62,505 nucleotides of DNA from an uncultured Porphyromonadaceae bacterium (GTDB lineage: Bacteria > Bacteroidota > Bacteroidia > Bacteroidales > Muribaculaceae). Below, piece by piece: positions 36,536 to 44,366 of the stretch. The first letter of the stretch is position 1, and each line of letters begins with the position of its first letter. The position numbers and the translations under genes were made by a program. The stretch lies in assembly GCA_947178215.1 (NCBI GenBank), contig CAMWXJ010000016.1, positions 1 to 62,505 on the forward strand, given 5' to 3'. The notes under the pieces are model-generated. The model did not search any database and was not told where the DNA came from. It saw nothing but the letters and a program-made list of their open reading frames with translations.

Positions 36536-36543
36536 TAACTTTG
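36536..36543 (+). promoter_or_regulatory. -7 element for carA-carB
   Basis: TAACTTTG, a full consensus match, about 64 bases before the carA ATG. No TTTG was found at the -33 spacing. Confidence 0.5.
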
Positions 36544-36606
36544 TATGGTTTTTCGGCCCCTATGTCCGTTAGGCCTTATCTATTATATCATTAGCTTAAC
36601 GCAATC

Positions 36607-37686
36607 ATGAGAGAACCCAAGCGTGCCACTCTCGTCCTCCGCGACGGGACACGGTTTGAAGGCAAGTCGTTCGGCTATCCCGCATCGACTTCCGGCGAGG
36701 TGGTGTTCAACACTGCCATGACCGGCTATCCCGAGAGTCTTACAGACCCCTCATACGAGGGACAAATTTTAGTTACCACCTACCCTATTCTCGGCAACTA
36801 TGGCGTGCCCCCGCGCCGTCGTCTGGATGGAGTAAGCGAATATCTTGAGAGCGACCGTATCCATCCGAAAGCAATTATAGCTCAGGACTATTCCTACAAC
36901 CACTCGCATTGGCAGGCCACCCGCTCACTTGGCGAGTGGCTTGAAGAAGAGAAAATCCCCGGCATCTACGGCATCGACACCCGCGCTTTGACAAAGCATC
37001 TGCGCGAACAGGGTTCGATGCTCGGCAAAATCATTATCGAAGGCTCAGCCACCGAGGATGAGGTGCCCTGGTATGACCCCAATCAGGAAAATCTCGTAGC
37101 CAAGGTATCGACCAGAGAGGTGTCGGTTCACGGAGAGGGCGACAAGACTGTGGTGCTCGTCGACTGCGGCGTGAAGCACAACATTATCCGTTGCCTCACT
37201 AAGCGCGGCGTAAAGGTGGTGCTCGTTCCGTGGGACTACGATTTCAACACCATTCCCTACGATGGCCTGTTTATTTCCAACGGCCCCGGCAATCCTGATA
37301 TGGCCCGGACAACCGTTGAGAATATCCGCAAAGCCATGGAGACCGGGAAACCTATTTGTGGCATCTGCATGGGCAACCAGTTGCTCTCGCTCGCAGCCGG
37401 AGCCAAGACCTACAAGCTCAAATACGGTCACCGCAGCCACAATCAGCCGGTGCGTCGAGTAGGCACCAACGAGTGCTATGTTACCTCGCAGAACCACGGT
37501 TTTGCTGTCGACACCGACACACTTCCCGCCGACTGGGAACCGCTCTTCGTCAATATGAACGATGGCACCAACGAGGGCATACGTCACAAATCGATGCCCT
37601 GGTTCTCGGCCCAGTTCCATCCCGAAGCAAGCTCTGGTCCCAAAGACACCGAATTTCTGTTCGACGATTTTATCAAGCTCCTCTGA
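36607..37686 (+). CDS. carA: Carbamoyl-phosphate synthase small (glutaminase) subunit
   Basis: It hydrolyses glutamine and passes ammonia to CarB. The 359-residue protein has the small-subunit N-terminal domain (LRDGTRFEGKSFG, FNTAMTGYPESLTDPSY) and a class I glutaminase domain with the catalytic Cys in ICGICMGNQLLSLA and the His/Glu in FHPEASSGPKD. carB starts 15 bases after its stop. The product feeds both pyrimidines and the arginine operon at 4.5-11.5 kb. Confidence 0.97.
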   Translation: MREPKRATLVLRDGTRFEGKSFGYPASTSGEVVFNTAMTGYPESLTDPSYEGQILVTTYPILGNYGVPPRRRLDGVSEYLESDRIHPKAIIAQDYSYNHSHWQATRSLGEWLEEEKIPGIYGIDTRALTKHLREQGSMLGKIIIEGSATEDEVPWYDPNQENLVAKVSTREVSVHGEGDKTVVLVDCGVKHNIIRCLTKRGVKVVLVPWDYDFNTIPYDGLFISNGPGNPDMARTTVENIRKAMETGKPICGICMGNQLLSLAAGAKTYKLKYGHRSHNQPVRRVGTNECYVTSQNHGFAVDTDTLPADWEPLFVNMNDGTNEGIRHKSMPWFSAQFHPEASSGPKDTEFLFDDFIKLL

Positions 37687-37701
37687 CAACATCCCTGCCC
37701 T

Positions 37702-40700
37702 ATGAAATCTCCCAACATCGACCCTTCCATAAAGAAAGTTCTTCTCCTGGGCAGCGGCGCCCTTAAAATCGGCGAGGCCGGCGAGTTTGACTACTCAGGC
37801 TCCCAGGCGTTAAAGGCCATGAAAGAAGAGGGCATCACCACCGTCCTCATCAACCCCAATATTGCCACGGTACAGACCTCCGATGGCTTTGCCGACAAGA
37901 TTTATTTTCTCCCTGTCACCAAAGCGTTTGTCGAAAAGGTGATAGAGCGCGAGCGCCCCGACGGCATACTTCTCGCTTTCGGTGGTCAGACGGCGCTCAA
38001 CTGCGGCGTGGAGTTGTATCGTTCGGGCATACTTGACAAATATAATGTCAAGGTGCTGGGCACCCCCGTACAGGCTATCATGGATACTGAGGACCGTGAA
38101 CTTTTCGTCCGCAAACTCGATGAAATCGACATCAAGACAATCAAGAGTCAGGCGGTCGACACAGTTGAGGAGGCTTGCAGCGCGGCTTCGCGCCTCGGAT
38201 ACCCCGTCATCGTGCGTGCGGCATATGCTCTCGGCGGCCTCGGCTCCGGCTTCTGCGACAACGAGGAGGAGCTTATAGCCCTCACCGAAAAAGCGCTTTC
38301 GTTCTCGCCTCAGGTCCTCGTAGAAAAGAGTCTCAAAGGCTGGAAAGAGGTCGAGTACGAGGTTGTTCGCGACCGTTTCGACAACTGCATCACGGTCTGC
38401 AACATGGAAAACTTCGACCCGCTCGGCATACACACCGGCGAAAGTATCGTAGTGGCCCCCTCGCAGACTCTCACCAACGAAGACTATCACTATCTGCGCA
38501 AGCTCGCCATAAAGATTATACGTCATATAGGTATCGTGGGCGAGTGTAACGTGCAGTACGCGTTCGACCCCGCCTCGATGGAATACCGCGTAATCGAGGT
38601 CAACGCGCGCCTCTCACGCTCGTCGGCGCTTGCATCAAAAGCCACAGGCTATCCTCTCGCTTTCGTAGCCGCCAAGCTCGGTCTCGGTTACGGCCTCTTC
38701 GAGCTATCCAACTCAGTAACCAAAGACACCTCCGCGTTCTTCGAACCCGCGCTCGACTATATAGTGTGCAAAATCCCGCGCTGGGATCTCGGCAAGTTCC
38801 ACGGCGTGCGCCGCGAAATCGGCTCCTCGATGAAGTCGGTAGGCGAAGTAATGGCAATCGGCCGCACTTTCGAAGAGGTCATCCAGAAAGGTCTTCGCAT
38901 GATTGGCCAAGGGATGCACGGCTTCGTCGACAACCGCCCTGTACCGGTACCTGACGGCATCGACAAAGCCCTCGCCGAACCCACAGACAAGCGCATCTTC
39001 GTGATTGCTCAGGCTTTTGAAGCCGGCTACTCGGTTGACCGCATCCACGACCTCACCAAAATCGACAAGTGGTTCCTCTACCGCTTGCAAAACATTTTCG
39101 ATACTCACAAGGAGCTCAAAGAGGCCAAAAGCCTTGACGAGCTGTCGCCTGCCCTTCTCCGTCTTGCGAAAGAGCAGGGTTTCAGCGACTTCCAGATAGG
39201 CCGCGCCGTACTCGGCGAAAAGTTCGCCGCAAGTGTTGACGCCTCTATGGGAGCCGTGCGTGCCAAACGCATTGAGCTTGGAATCACCCCCGTAGTCAAG
39301 CAGATTGACACTCTTGCTGCAGAATATCCGGCACAGACCAACTATCTCTACCTCACCTACAATGGAACGACCAACGACGTAGACTATCTCCACGACCACC
39401 GCTCAATTGTGGTGCTCGGCTCGGGCGCCTACCGCATTGGTTCATCGGTAGAGTTTGACTGGTGCTCGGTCAATGCGCTCCTTACCGTTAAGAAAGAGGG
39501 TTGGCGCTCGGTAATGATTAACTACAATCCCGAGACCGTGTCGACCGACTACGACATGTGCGACCGCCTCTACTTCGACGAGCTCACCTACGAGCGAGTA
39601 ATGGACATCCTCGACCTGGAACAGCCTCACGGCACGATACTCTCGGTAGGCGGCCAGATTCCCAACAACCTTGCCACTCGCCTTGATGCAGCCGGCGTCA
39701 ACATCCTCGGCACAGGCGCCCGCTCCATCGACAATGCCGAAGACCGCAACCAGTTCTCAGCTATGCTCGACCGTCTCGGCATCGACCAGCCGCGCTGGCG
39801 TGAACTGACTTCGCTCGCCGACATTAACAACTTTATCGACGAGGTAGGATTCCCGGTACTCGTGCGCCCGAGCTATGTACTCTCAGGCGCGGCGATGAAC
39901 GTATGCTCCAACCCCGAAGAACTTGAACGTTTCCTCCGTCTTGCTGCCAATGTCTCGAAACAGCACCCCGTGGTAGTGAGCGAGTTCATCCAGAACGCCA
40001 AGGAGATTGAAATGGATGCTGTGGCACAGAACGGCGAAATCAAGGTCTATGCCATATCCGAGCATATCGAATATGCCGGCGTTCATTCCGGTGACGCGAC
40101 TATCCAGTTCCCCCCGCAGAAACTGTATGTCGAGACTATGCGCCGCATCAAAAAAGTGTCGTCGCAGATTGCCCGCGCCCTCAACATCTCCGGCCCCTTC
40201 AACATCCAGTATCTTGCAAAGGACAACGACATCAAGGTAATCGAATGTAACCTCCGCGCCTCGCGCTCGTTCCCATTCGTGAGCAAGGTACTCAAAATCA
40301 ACTTCATTGACCTTGCCACAAAGGTGATGCTCGGTATCCCCGTAGAGAAGCCGGCCAAGAATGCCTTCGACCTTGATTACGTTGGCATCAAGGCTTCCCA
40401 GTTCAGCTTCTCACGCCTCCAAGGCGCCGACCCCGTTCTCGGTGTCGACATGAGCTCGACCGGCGAGGTAGGCTGCATAGGCCAGGACACATCCGAAGCC
40501 CTGCTGAAAGCTATGCTCGCAGTGGGTATGCGTATTCCTGCCAAGGACAAAGGCGTACTGCTCTCCACCGGCACGCCCAAGCAGAAAGCCGACCTTCTTG
40601 ACTCAGCCCACATGCTCCACAATGCAGGATACCGCATATACGCTACCGGCGGCACCCACCGCTTCCTCAACGACAACGGCATACCTGCCATACGAGTTTA

Positions 40701-40950
40701 CTGGCCCTCGCAGCCCGACGAACAGCCTCAGGCTCTCGAACTGCTGCACAACCACGAAATTGACCTTGTGGTAAACGTGCCCAAGAACTTGACCCCAGTT
40801 GAGCTCTCCAACGGCCGTAAGATACGCCGCGCCGCCATCGACCTCAACATCCCGCTGCTTACCAACGCCCGCCTTGCCGGCGCATTCATACGCGCTTTCA
40901 CTACCCTCAAAGAAAGCGACATCGAAATTCGTCCGTGGGACGAATATTGA
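37702..40950 (+). CDS. carB: Carbamoyl-phosphate synthase large subunit
   Basis: It makes carbamoyl phosphate from bicarbonate, ammonia and two ATP. The 1082-residue protein has two homologous ATP-grasp halves, each opening with a GSGA turn (LLGSGALKIGEAGEFDYSG near residue 14 and VLGSGAYRIGSSVEFDWCS near 574). They are followed by an allosteric MGS-like C-terminal domain (about 940-1075, STGTPKQKADLL onward). Length is usual. A very strong bidirectional terminator follows. Confidence 0.98.
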   Translation: MKSPNIDPSIKKVLLLGSGALKIGEAGEFDYSGSQALKAMKEEGITTVLINPNIATVQTSDGFADKIYFLPVTKAFVEKVIERERPDGILLAFGGQTALNCGVELYRSGILDKYNVKVLGTPVQAIMDTEDRELFVRKLDEIDIKTIKSQAVDTVEEACSAASRLGYPVIVRAAYALGGLGSGFCDNEEELIALTEKALSFSPQVLVEKSLKGWKEVEYEVVRDRFDNCITVCNMENFDPLGIHTGESIVVAPSQTLTNEDYHYLRKLAIKIIRHIGIVGECNVQYAFDPASMEYRVIEVNARLSRSSALASKATGYPLAFVAAKLGLGYGLFELSNSVTKDTSAFFEPALDYIVCKIPRWDLGKFHGVRREIGSSMKSVGEVMAIGRTFEEVIQKGLRMIGQGMHGFVDNRPVPVPDGIDKALAEPTDKRIFVIAQAFEAGYSVDRIHDLTKIDKWFLYRLQNIFDTHKELKEAKSLDELSPALLRLAKEQGFSDFQIGRAVLGEKFAASVDASMGAVRAKRIELGITPVVKQIDTLAAEYPAQTNYLYLTYNGTTNDVDYLHDHRSIVVLGSGAYRIGSSVEFDWCSVNALLTVKKEGWRSVMINYNPETVSTDYDMCDRLYFDELTYERVMDILDLEQPHGTILSVGGQIPNNLATRLDAAGVNILGTGARSIDNAEDRNQFSAMLDRLGIDQPRWRELTSLADINNFIDEVGFPVLVRPSYVLSGAAMNVCSNPEELERFLRLAANVSKQHPVVVSEFIQNAKEIEMDAVAQNGEIKVYAISEHIEYAGVHSGDATIQFPPQKLYVETMRRIKKVSSQIARALNISGPFNIQYLAKDNDIKVIECNLRASRSFPFVSKVLKINFIDLATKVMLGIPVEKPAKNAFDLDYVGIKASQFSFSRLQGADPVLGVDMSSTGEVGCIGQDTSEALLKAMLAVGMRIPAKDKGVLLSTGTPKQKADLLDSAHMLHNAGYRIYATGGTHRFLNDNGIPAIRVYWPSQPDEQPQALELLHNHEIDLVVNVPKNLTPVELSNGRKIRRAAIDLNIPLLTNARLAGAFIRAFTTLKESDIEIRPWDEY

Positions 40951-40974
40951 TAACGGCAACGGACCGACAATTAT

Positions 40975-41015
40975 AATAAGCGCCCCGGCTGTATCGTTCA
41001 GCCGGGGCGCTTATT
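40975..41015. terminator. Bidirectional intrinsic terminator between carB and the - strand operon
   Basis: A perfect 17-bp inverted repeat (AATAAGCGCCCCGGCTG and its complement) with a 7-base loop. The A and T ends give a U-tract in both directions, so it serves carB and the converging - strand genes. Confidence 0.92.
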
Positions 41016-41042
41016 GCTGTTATGAATCTGGATTATCGGCAA

Positions 41043-41288
41043 TCATTTCTGCGCATAGTGGAGTACGGCAGGGCTCTCAACGTCAACGCCAAATTCGCTT
41101 GCGCGTTCAAGTATGGTACGCGCCAGACGCGGTTTCAGCTCTTCGGGGCAGTATCTGAAATATGCCTCCGCCGCCCTCACATGGGCCGCGTCGGGCATTG
41201 GATACTCACGGCGTTCCGGCAGACCGAAAACACTGTCGGGCAGCTCCTTTTTCTCCTCATAGCTAAGGCGGTCGTTCGGATTGCTCAT
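41043..41288 (-). CDS. Small conserved protein, DUF6582-like
   Basis: An 81-residue soluble protein. The pattern LPDSVFGLPERREYPMPDAAHVRAAEAYFRYC resembles the LPD.. F..P..R..P..D..HVR motif of small proteins also seen as phage or Bacteroidetes hypotheticals. I make the family link from memory of the pattern and cannot assign a role. It follows the outer-membrane protein gene by 14 bases in the same operon. Confidence 0.65.
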   Translation of the reverse strand: MSNPNDRLSYEEKKELPDSVFGLPERREYPMPDAAHVRAAEAYFRYCPEELKPRLARTILERASEFGVDVESPAVLHYAQK

Positions 41289-41302
41289 ATCGCCGAGTCA
41301 AC

Positions 41303-41827
41303 TTAGAGATTAAACTTGAAGCCTACCTGAAGCAGACCCTGGGCGCCGAATCCGAGCTCGCCGAAAAGCAACGCTCCGCGGCTTATGCTCACCTCTGCGC
41401 CTACGGGAGCTATCTGGAAAGCGAAATACGACTTGTTGTAGGCGTCATCGTGATGTGGCATCATGTGTGAGACCACAGCACCAAGGCCGCCGTGGAAGTA
41501 GAGGTTGACTATCGAGTTGCGGTAATAGTCATATTTGAGATTGAACATGATAGCGTGATAAGCGATGTTGCTGTGATGCTCTCCGCCTTTGGTCGAACAG
41601 CTTGAAAAGGTGTAGCTGGGACCTATTCGCAGCGAACGCGCTACGCGGAAATCAATACCGGCGTTAAGGGCACCCCAGGCGGTGTTGACACCGTCCCAGT
41701 CATCGTGGCAGTCGGTGGCGTCCATCTGGGTATATCCGCCGTAGGAAGCATAGAGCTGAGTGCGCTGTGCATAGGAGCCGAGCGCAAAAGCTGCGATGGC
41801 AGCGATAGCGAGAAGAAGTCGTTTCAT
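41303..41827 (-). CDS. Outer-membrane beta-barrel protein
   Basis: A 174-residue protein with a clear signal peptide (1-20, ending SYAQ). Alternating short strands (IGPSYTFSS, VNLYFHGGLGAVVS, ALLFGELGFG) end in an amphipathic last strand with a C-terminal aromatic (VGFKFNL), as in small 8-strand barrels. It has unusually many His and Asp around residues 85 and 120 (GGEHHSN, MMPHHDDAYN). Role unknown. It is the first gene of a two-gene - strand operon. Confidence 0.8.
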   Translation of the reverse strand: MKRLLLAIAAIAAFALGSYAQRTQLYASYGGYTQMDATDCHDDWDGVNTAWGALNAGIDFRVARSLRIGPSYTFSSCSTKGGEHHSNIAYHAIMFNLKYDYYRNSIVNLYFHGGLGAVVSHMMPHHDDAYNKSYFAFQIAPVGAEVSISRGALLFGELGFGAQGLLQVGFKFNL

Positions 41828-41975
41828 TGTGTGTAGGTGTGGAATTGATGAGTTAATAGGGTTAGTGTGATGTTTTATGTTCCCTTATAACACGCCTACG
41901 AATCCGTCTGTTCACAAATTTTCACTAAAAGTGGTCACTTATCATTGTCAAAGTTGTCACAATCGCGTTAATCGT

Positions 41976-42006
41976 TTTGTAGTATTGACGGATTAGACTA
42001 CTTTTG
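41976..42006 (+). promoter_or_regulatory. Promoter adjoining the GTG start of the protease-like gene
   Basis: TTTG at 41976-41979, a 19-bp spacer and TACTTTTG at 41999-42006. Transcription should begin about 4-7 bases later, at or next to the GTG codon at 42012. This predicts a leaderless mRNA. Confidence 0.7.
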
Positions 42007-42011
42007 TCAAC

Positions 42012-43010
42012 GTGAAACGCAAAATACAGCTAATACTTGTCGGCATAGTGGTTGCCGTAGCGGCAATTTACTCTTCGCTCTTCGCTCTCAACACGCAGGG
42101 AAGCATAGCTCCCGTGCGCCCCGACACCGTAATAGCCTCGCTCCCTGTTCTGTCGTCGCAGCCGTTTTTGGTTGAGATAGATAAAGGCGTCACGTTTAAA
42201 TTTGACACAGGCTCCGACTATTCGTGTATCACTCAGGCCGACCTCGACACCCTGCGGGCTCGCGGTGCCAAAATAACCGAGCGTATTATTCCCACAGTAG
42301 GCAGAAACGTGTTCGGGCTTTACACCCTCGCCTGGAAGCGCTATGTCATTGATCTGCCCCTGCACTTCTATGTCACCAGCGACGACCCCGACAGTGTGGG
42401 AGTCTACCACCATGAACCGTCGCGCGACAATGTGCTACGCAATGCCGAGTTCATACTTGTCGACGGATCAGAATCTTCTATCGGCATTGATCTCATGCGA
42501 CATTTCGCAGTCGAATACCTGTACGAGAAGCAGCTAATGAGATTTCACTCCGGTCGCCCCGAAGGTTATCAGGACTTTGCCGTGCTCCGCACTTCACACA
42601 ACCCGGCCAAGACACCGTGGCCGGGCCGCCGGTACTATATGGAGCTGCAAGTCGACCATATCACGGACCAGTATTTCCTTGACACAGGTCTGCGCAAGGC
42701 GGCCCTCAAACTACCCAATTCGAGAGGCGAAAAGACGCGTCGACGCACTTACCACGACTCACTTGTGTCATCGTTTGGCGTTTTCCCGGCCCGCACCGAC
42801 GACGTGTGGGTACAATGCGGCAACCGCGCCGGCTCGCAGCTTGCATTTTACTGTGAGAACAATGAGGAGCCATATTCAGTTAATCCTCTAAACTTCTTCA
42901 CGCAGGATATTCTGCTCGACTTTACTACATCAAGCATAGCCTTGCGTCCGTTTGTCACGCTTCCCAAGCGTCATTTTGAAGGACGCGCCGAGGCACGCGA
43001 CTCTATATGA
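42012..43010 (+). CDS. Membrane-anchored two-DTG aspartic-protease-like protein
   Basis: A 332-residue protein starting at a GTG (no ATG or other start lies upstream in frame near the promoter). The N-terminus is a positively charged signal or anchor (KRK, then a hydrophobic stretch about 7-26). Two DTG motifs lie 159 residues apart, at 65-67 (FKFDTGSDYSCI) and 224-226 (YFLDTGLRKAAL). After the first there is GIDLMRHFAVEY, like the flap-side Gly motif of retropepsin folds, so the protein looks like two fused retropepsin lobes. Protease activity is an inference. The next gene overlaps the stop by four bases. Confidence 0.7.
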   Translation: MKRKIQLILVGIVVAVAAIYSSLFALNTQGSIAPVRPDTVIASLPVLSSQPFLVEIDKGVTFKFDTGSDYSCITQADLDTLRARGAKITERIIPTVGRNVFGLYTLAWKRYVIDLPLHFYVTSDDPDSVGVYHHEPSRDNVLRNAEFILVDGSESSIGIDLMRHFAVEYLYEKQLMRFHSGRPEGYQDFAVLRTSHNPAKTPWPGRRYYMELQVDHITDQYFLDTGLRKAALKLPNSRGEKTRRRTYHDSLVSSFGVFPARTDDVWVQCGNRAGSQLAFYCENNEEPYSVNPLNFFTQDILLDFTTSSIALRPFVTLPKRHFEGRAEARDSI

Positions 43011-43402
43011 GCAACAGTTTTGATCGCCTTTTCTCAGGCCCGCTTCGTTTTCTCCCGTCACTCCTGGTGTTTGCCACGCTGGCTTGGCTGACACTCTCGC
43101 CCGACCCGCTTCCCGACAACAAGATGCAACTGTGGGAGGGCGCCGACAAAATGGCACACGCGCTGATGTTCGGAGGCCTTGCCGTGATACTGCTCTCCGA
43201 TTCGTTCCGTCGTCGCCGTCTAAATATCTTCTGGATTTTAGTAATTATAGTGCTTTGCACTGCGGCAGGGGCCGCCATAGAGCTGATCCAACGCGCTATG
43301 GGGCTGGGCCGTTCAGCCGACCGAGCCGACTTCATCGCCGATGCGATAGGTGTTTTCGCGGCCTCCGCGGCATGGTTTTTCGGTCGAGCGTCACACCGCT
43401 GA
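43007..43402 (+). CDS. VanZ-like membrane protein
   Basis: A 131-residue protein with four hydrophobic segments (about 15-32, 48-64, 73-92, 110-125) and the VanZ-type pattern KMAHALMFGGLAVIL ... AAIELIQ ... ADRADFIADAIGVF. VanZ in enterococci gives low-level teicoplanin resistance; in Bacteroidetes the family's role is unknown. It overlaps the protease-like gene (ATGA), so they are coupled. Confidence 0.85.
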   Translation: MSNSFDRLFSGPLRFLPSLLVFATLAWLTLSPDPLPDNKMQLWEGADKMAHALMFGGLAVILLSDSFRRRRLNIFWILVIIVLCTAAGAAIELIQRAMGLGRSADRADFIADAIGVFAASAAWFFGRASHR

Positions 43403-43446
43403 CACAGATGATTATCCGCCCAATCGAATATATAGCGGTGTCAACG

Positions 43447-43478
43447 TTGGCATAATTCGTGAAAGTTTTGTAATTTTG
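43447..43478 (+). promoter_or_regulatory. Promoter for the patatin gene
   Basis: TTG at 43447-43449, a 21-bp spacer and TAATTTTG at 43471-43478. This supports translation from the ATG at 43515 and not the longer upstream frame. Confidence 0.65.
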
Positions 43479-43514
43479 CGACTGCATAGCTCTCCCGGCA
43501 TCAGCTCAAAGATT

Positions 43515-44300
43515 ATGCTTAACCTCTTCAATAGGCCTCCATATAAGATAGGCGTCGCACTCTCCGGAGGCGGCGCGCGCGGCTTCGCCCATGCCGGCGC
43601 CCTCATGGCGCTCGAACAGTCGGGCTTCAAGCCCGATATTATCGCAGGCGTATCGGCCGGCTCGGTCGTGGCAGCGATGTATGCCTCGGGGATGCATCCC
43701 CGAGCTATTTTGGAAAGTTTCAGCGGCATTAATTTCTCCAAGCTTACCGAGCTGAGGATGCCCCGCGGCGGCCTGTTCAGCCTCGACCCGTTCAGAGCGT
43801 TTCTGCGCAAAACGATAAGCGTGAAGCGCCTTGAAGATATGCCTATACCGATTGTCGTCGGCGTAACGAATTTCGATACCGGTAAGCCCGAAGCTTTCCG
43901 CGAAGGGCCGGTCGACGCTATTGTCGCAGCATCATGCTCTATCCCCGTGGTGTTCCGTCCGACGGTAATCGACGGCAACCACTATGTAGACGGCGGCGTG
44001 CTGCACAATCTCCCGGCGTGGGCTATCCGCAAAGAATGCCGCACGCTTATAGGTATCAATTGCTCTCCGTTGCGCAAACGTAAATCAAGCTACACAGGAC
44101 TTATGGAAACAGCAATGAGGTCATACAATCTCGTGGCAAAAAGCAATGCTTTACCCGACCTTGCTCTATGCGATATGCAGATAGTATTTGACGACATAGC
44201 CGATTACAACGTGTTTGACCTCTCGGAAATCGAACACCTGTTCTCGGTAGGTTACCAGACAGCCTTGAACGCATTGCGCAAATACAACAGTTCCAAATAA
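43515..44300 (+). CDS. Patatin-like phospholipase
   Basis: A 261-residue serine acyl hydrolase. It has the oxyanion turn SGGGARGFAHAG (17-28), the nucleophile Ser47 in GVSAGS, and the catalytic Asp159 in YVDGGVLHN, giving the patatin Ser-Asp dyad. No signal peptide, so probably cytoplasmic or membrane-peripheral. It has its own promoter; the amylase gene follows after 66 bases. Confidence 0.92.
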   Translation: MLNLFNRPPYKIGVALSGGGARGFAHAGALMALEQSGFKPDIIAGVSAGSVVAAMYASGMHPRAILESFSGINFSKLTELRMPRGGLFSLDPFRAFLRKTISVKRLEDMPIPIVVGVTNFDTGKPEAFREGPVDAIVAASCSIPVVFRPTVIDGNHYVDGGVLHNLPAWAIRKECRTLIGINCSPLRKRKSSYTGLMETAMRSYNLVAKSNALPDLALCDMQIVFDDIADYNVFDLSEIEHLFSVGYQTALNALRKYNSSK

Positions 44301-44366
44301 TCTCTCCCGGTCCATTAATTACTACAAGCCAATCAATCTTCACCAACAGAATTGTCCGCAACACCA

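Noticed and set aside
38713-39399. - strand frames inside carB
   Set aside because: Antisense to a clear 1082-residue enzyme; codon bias explains the openness.
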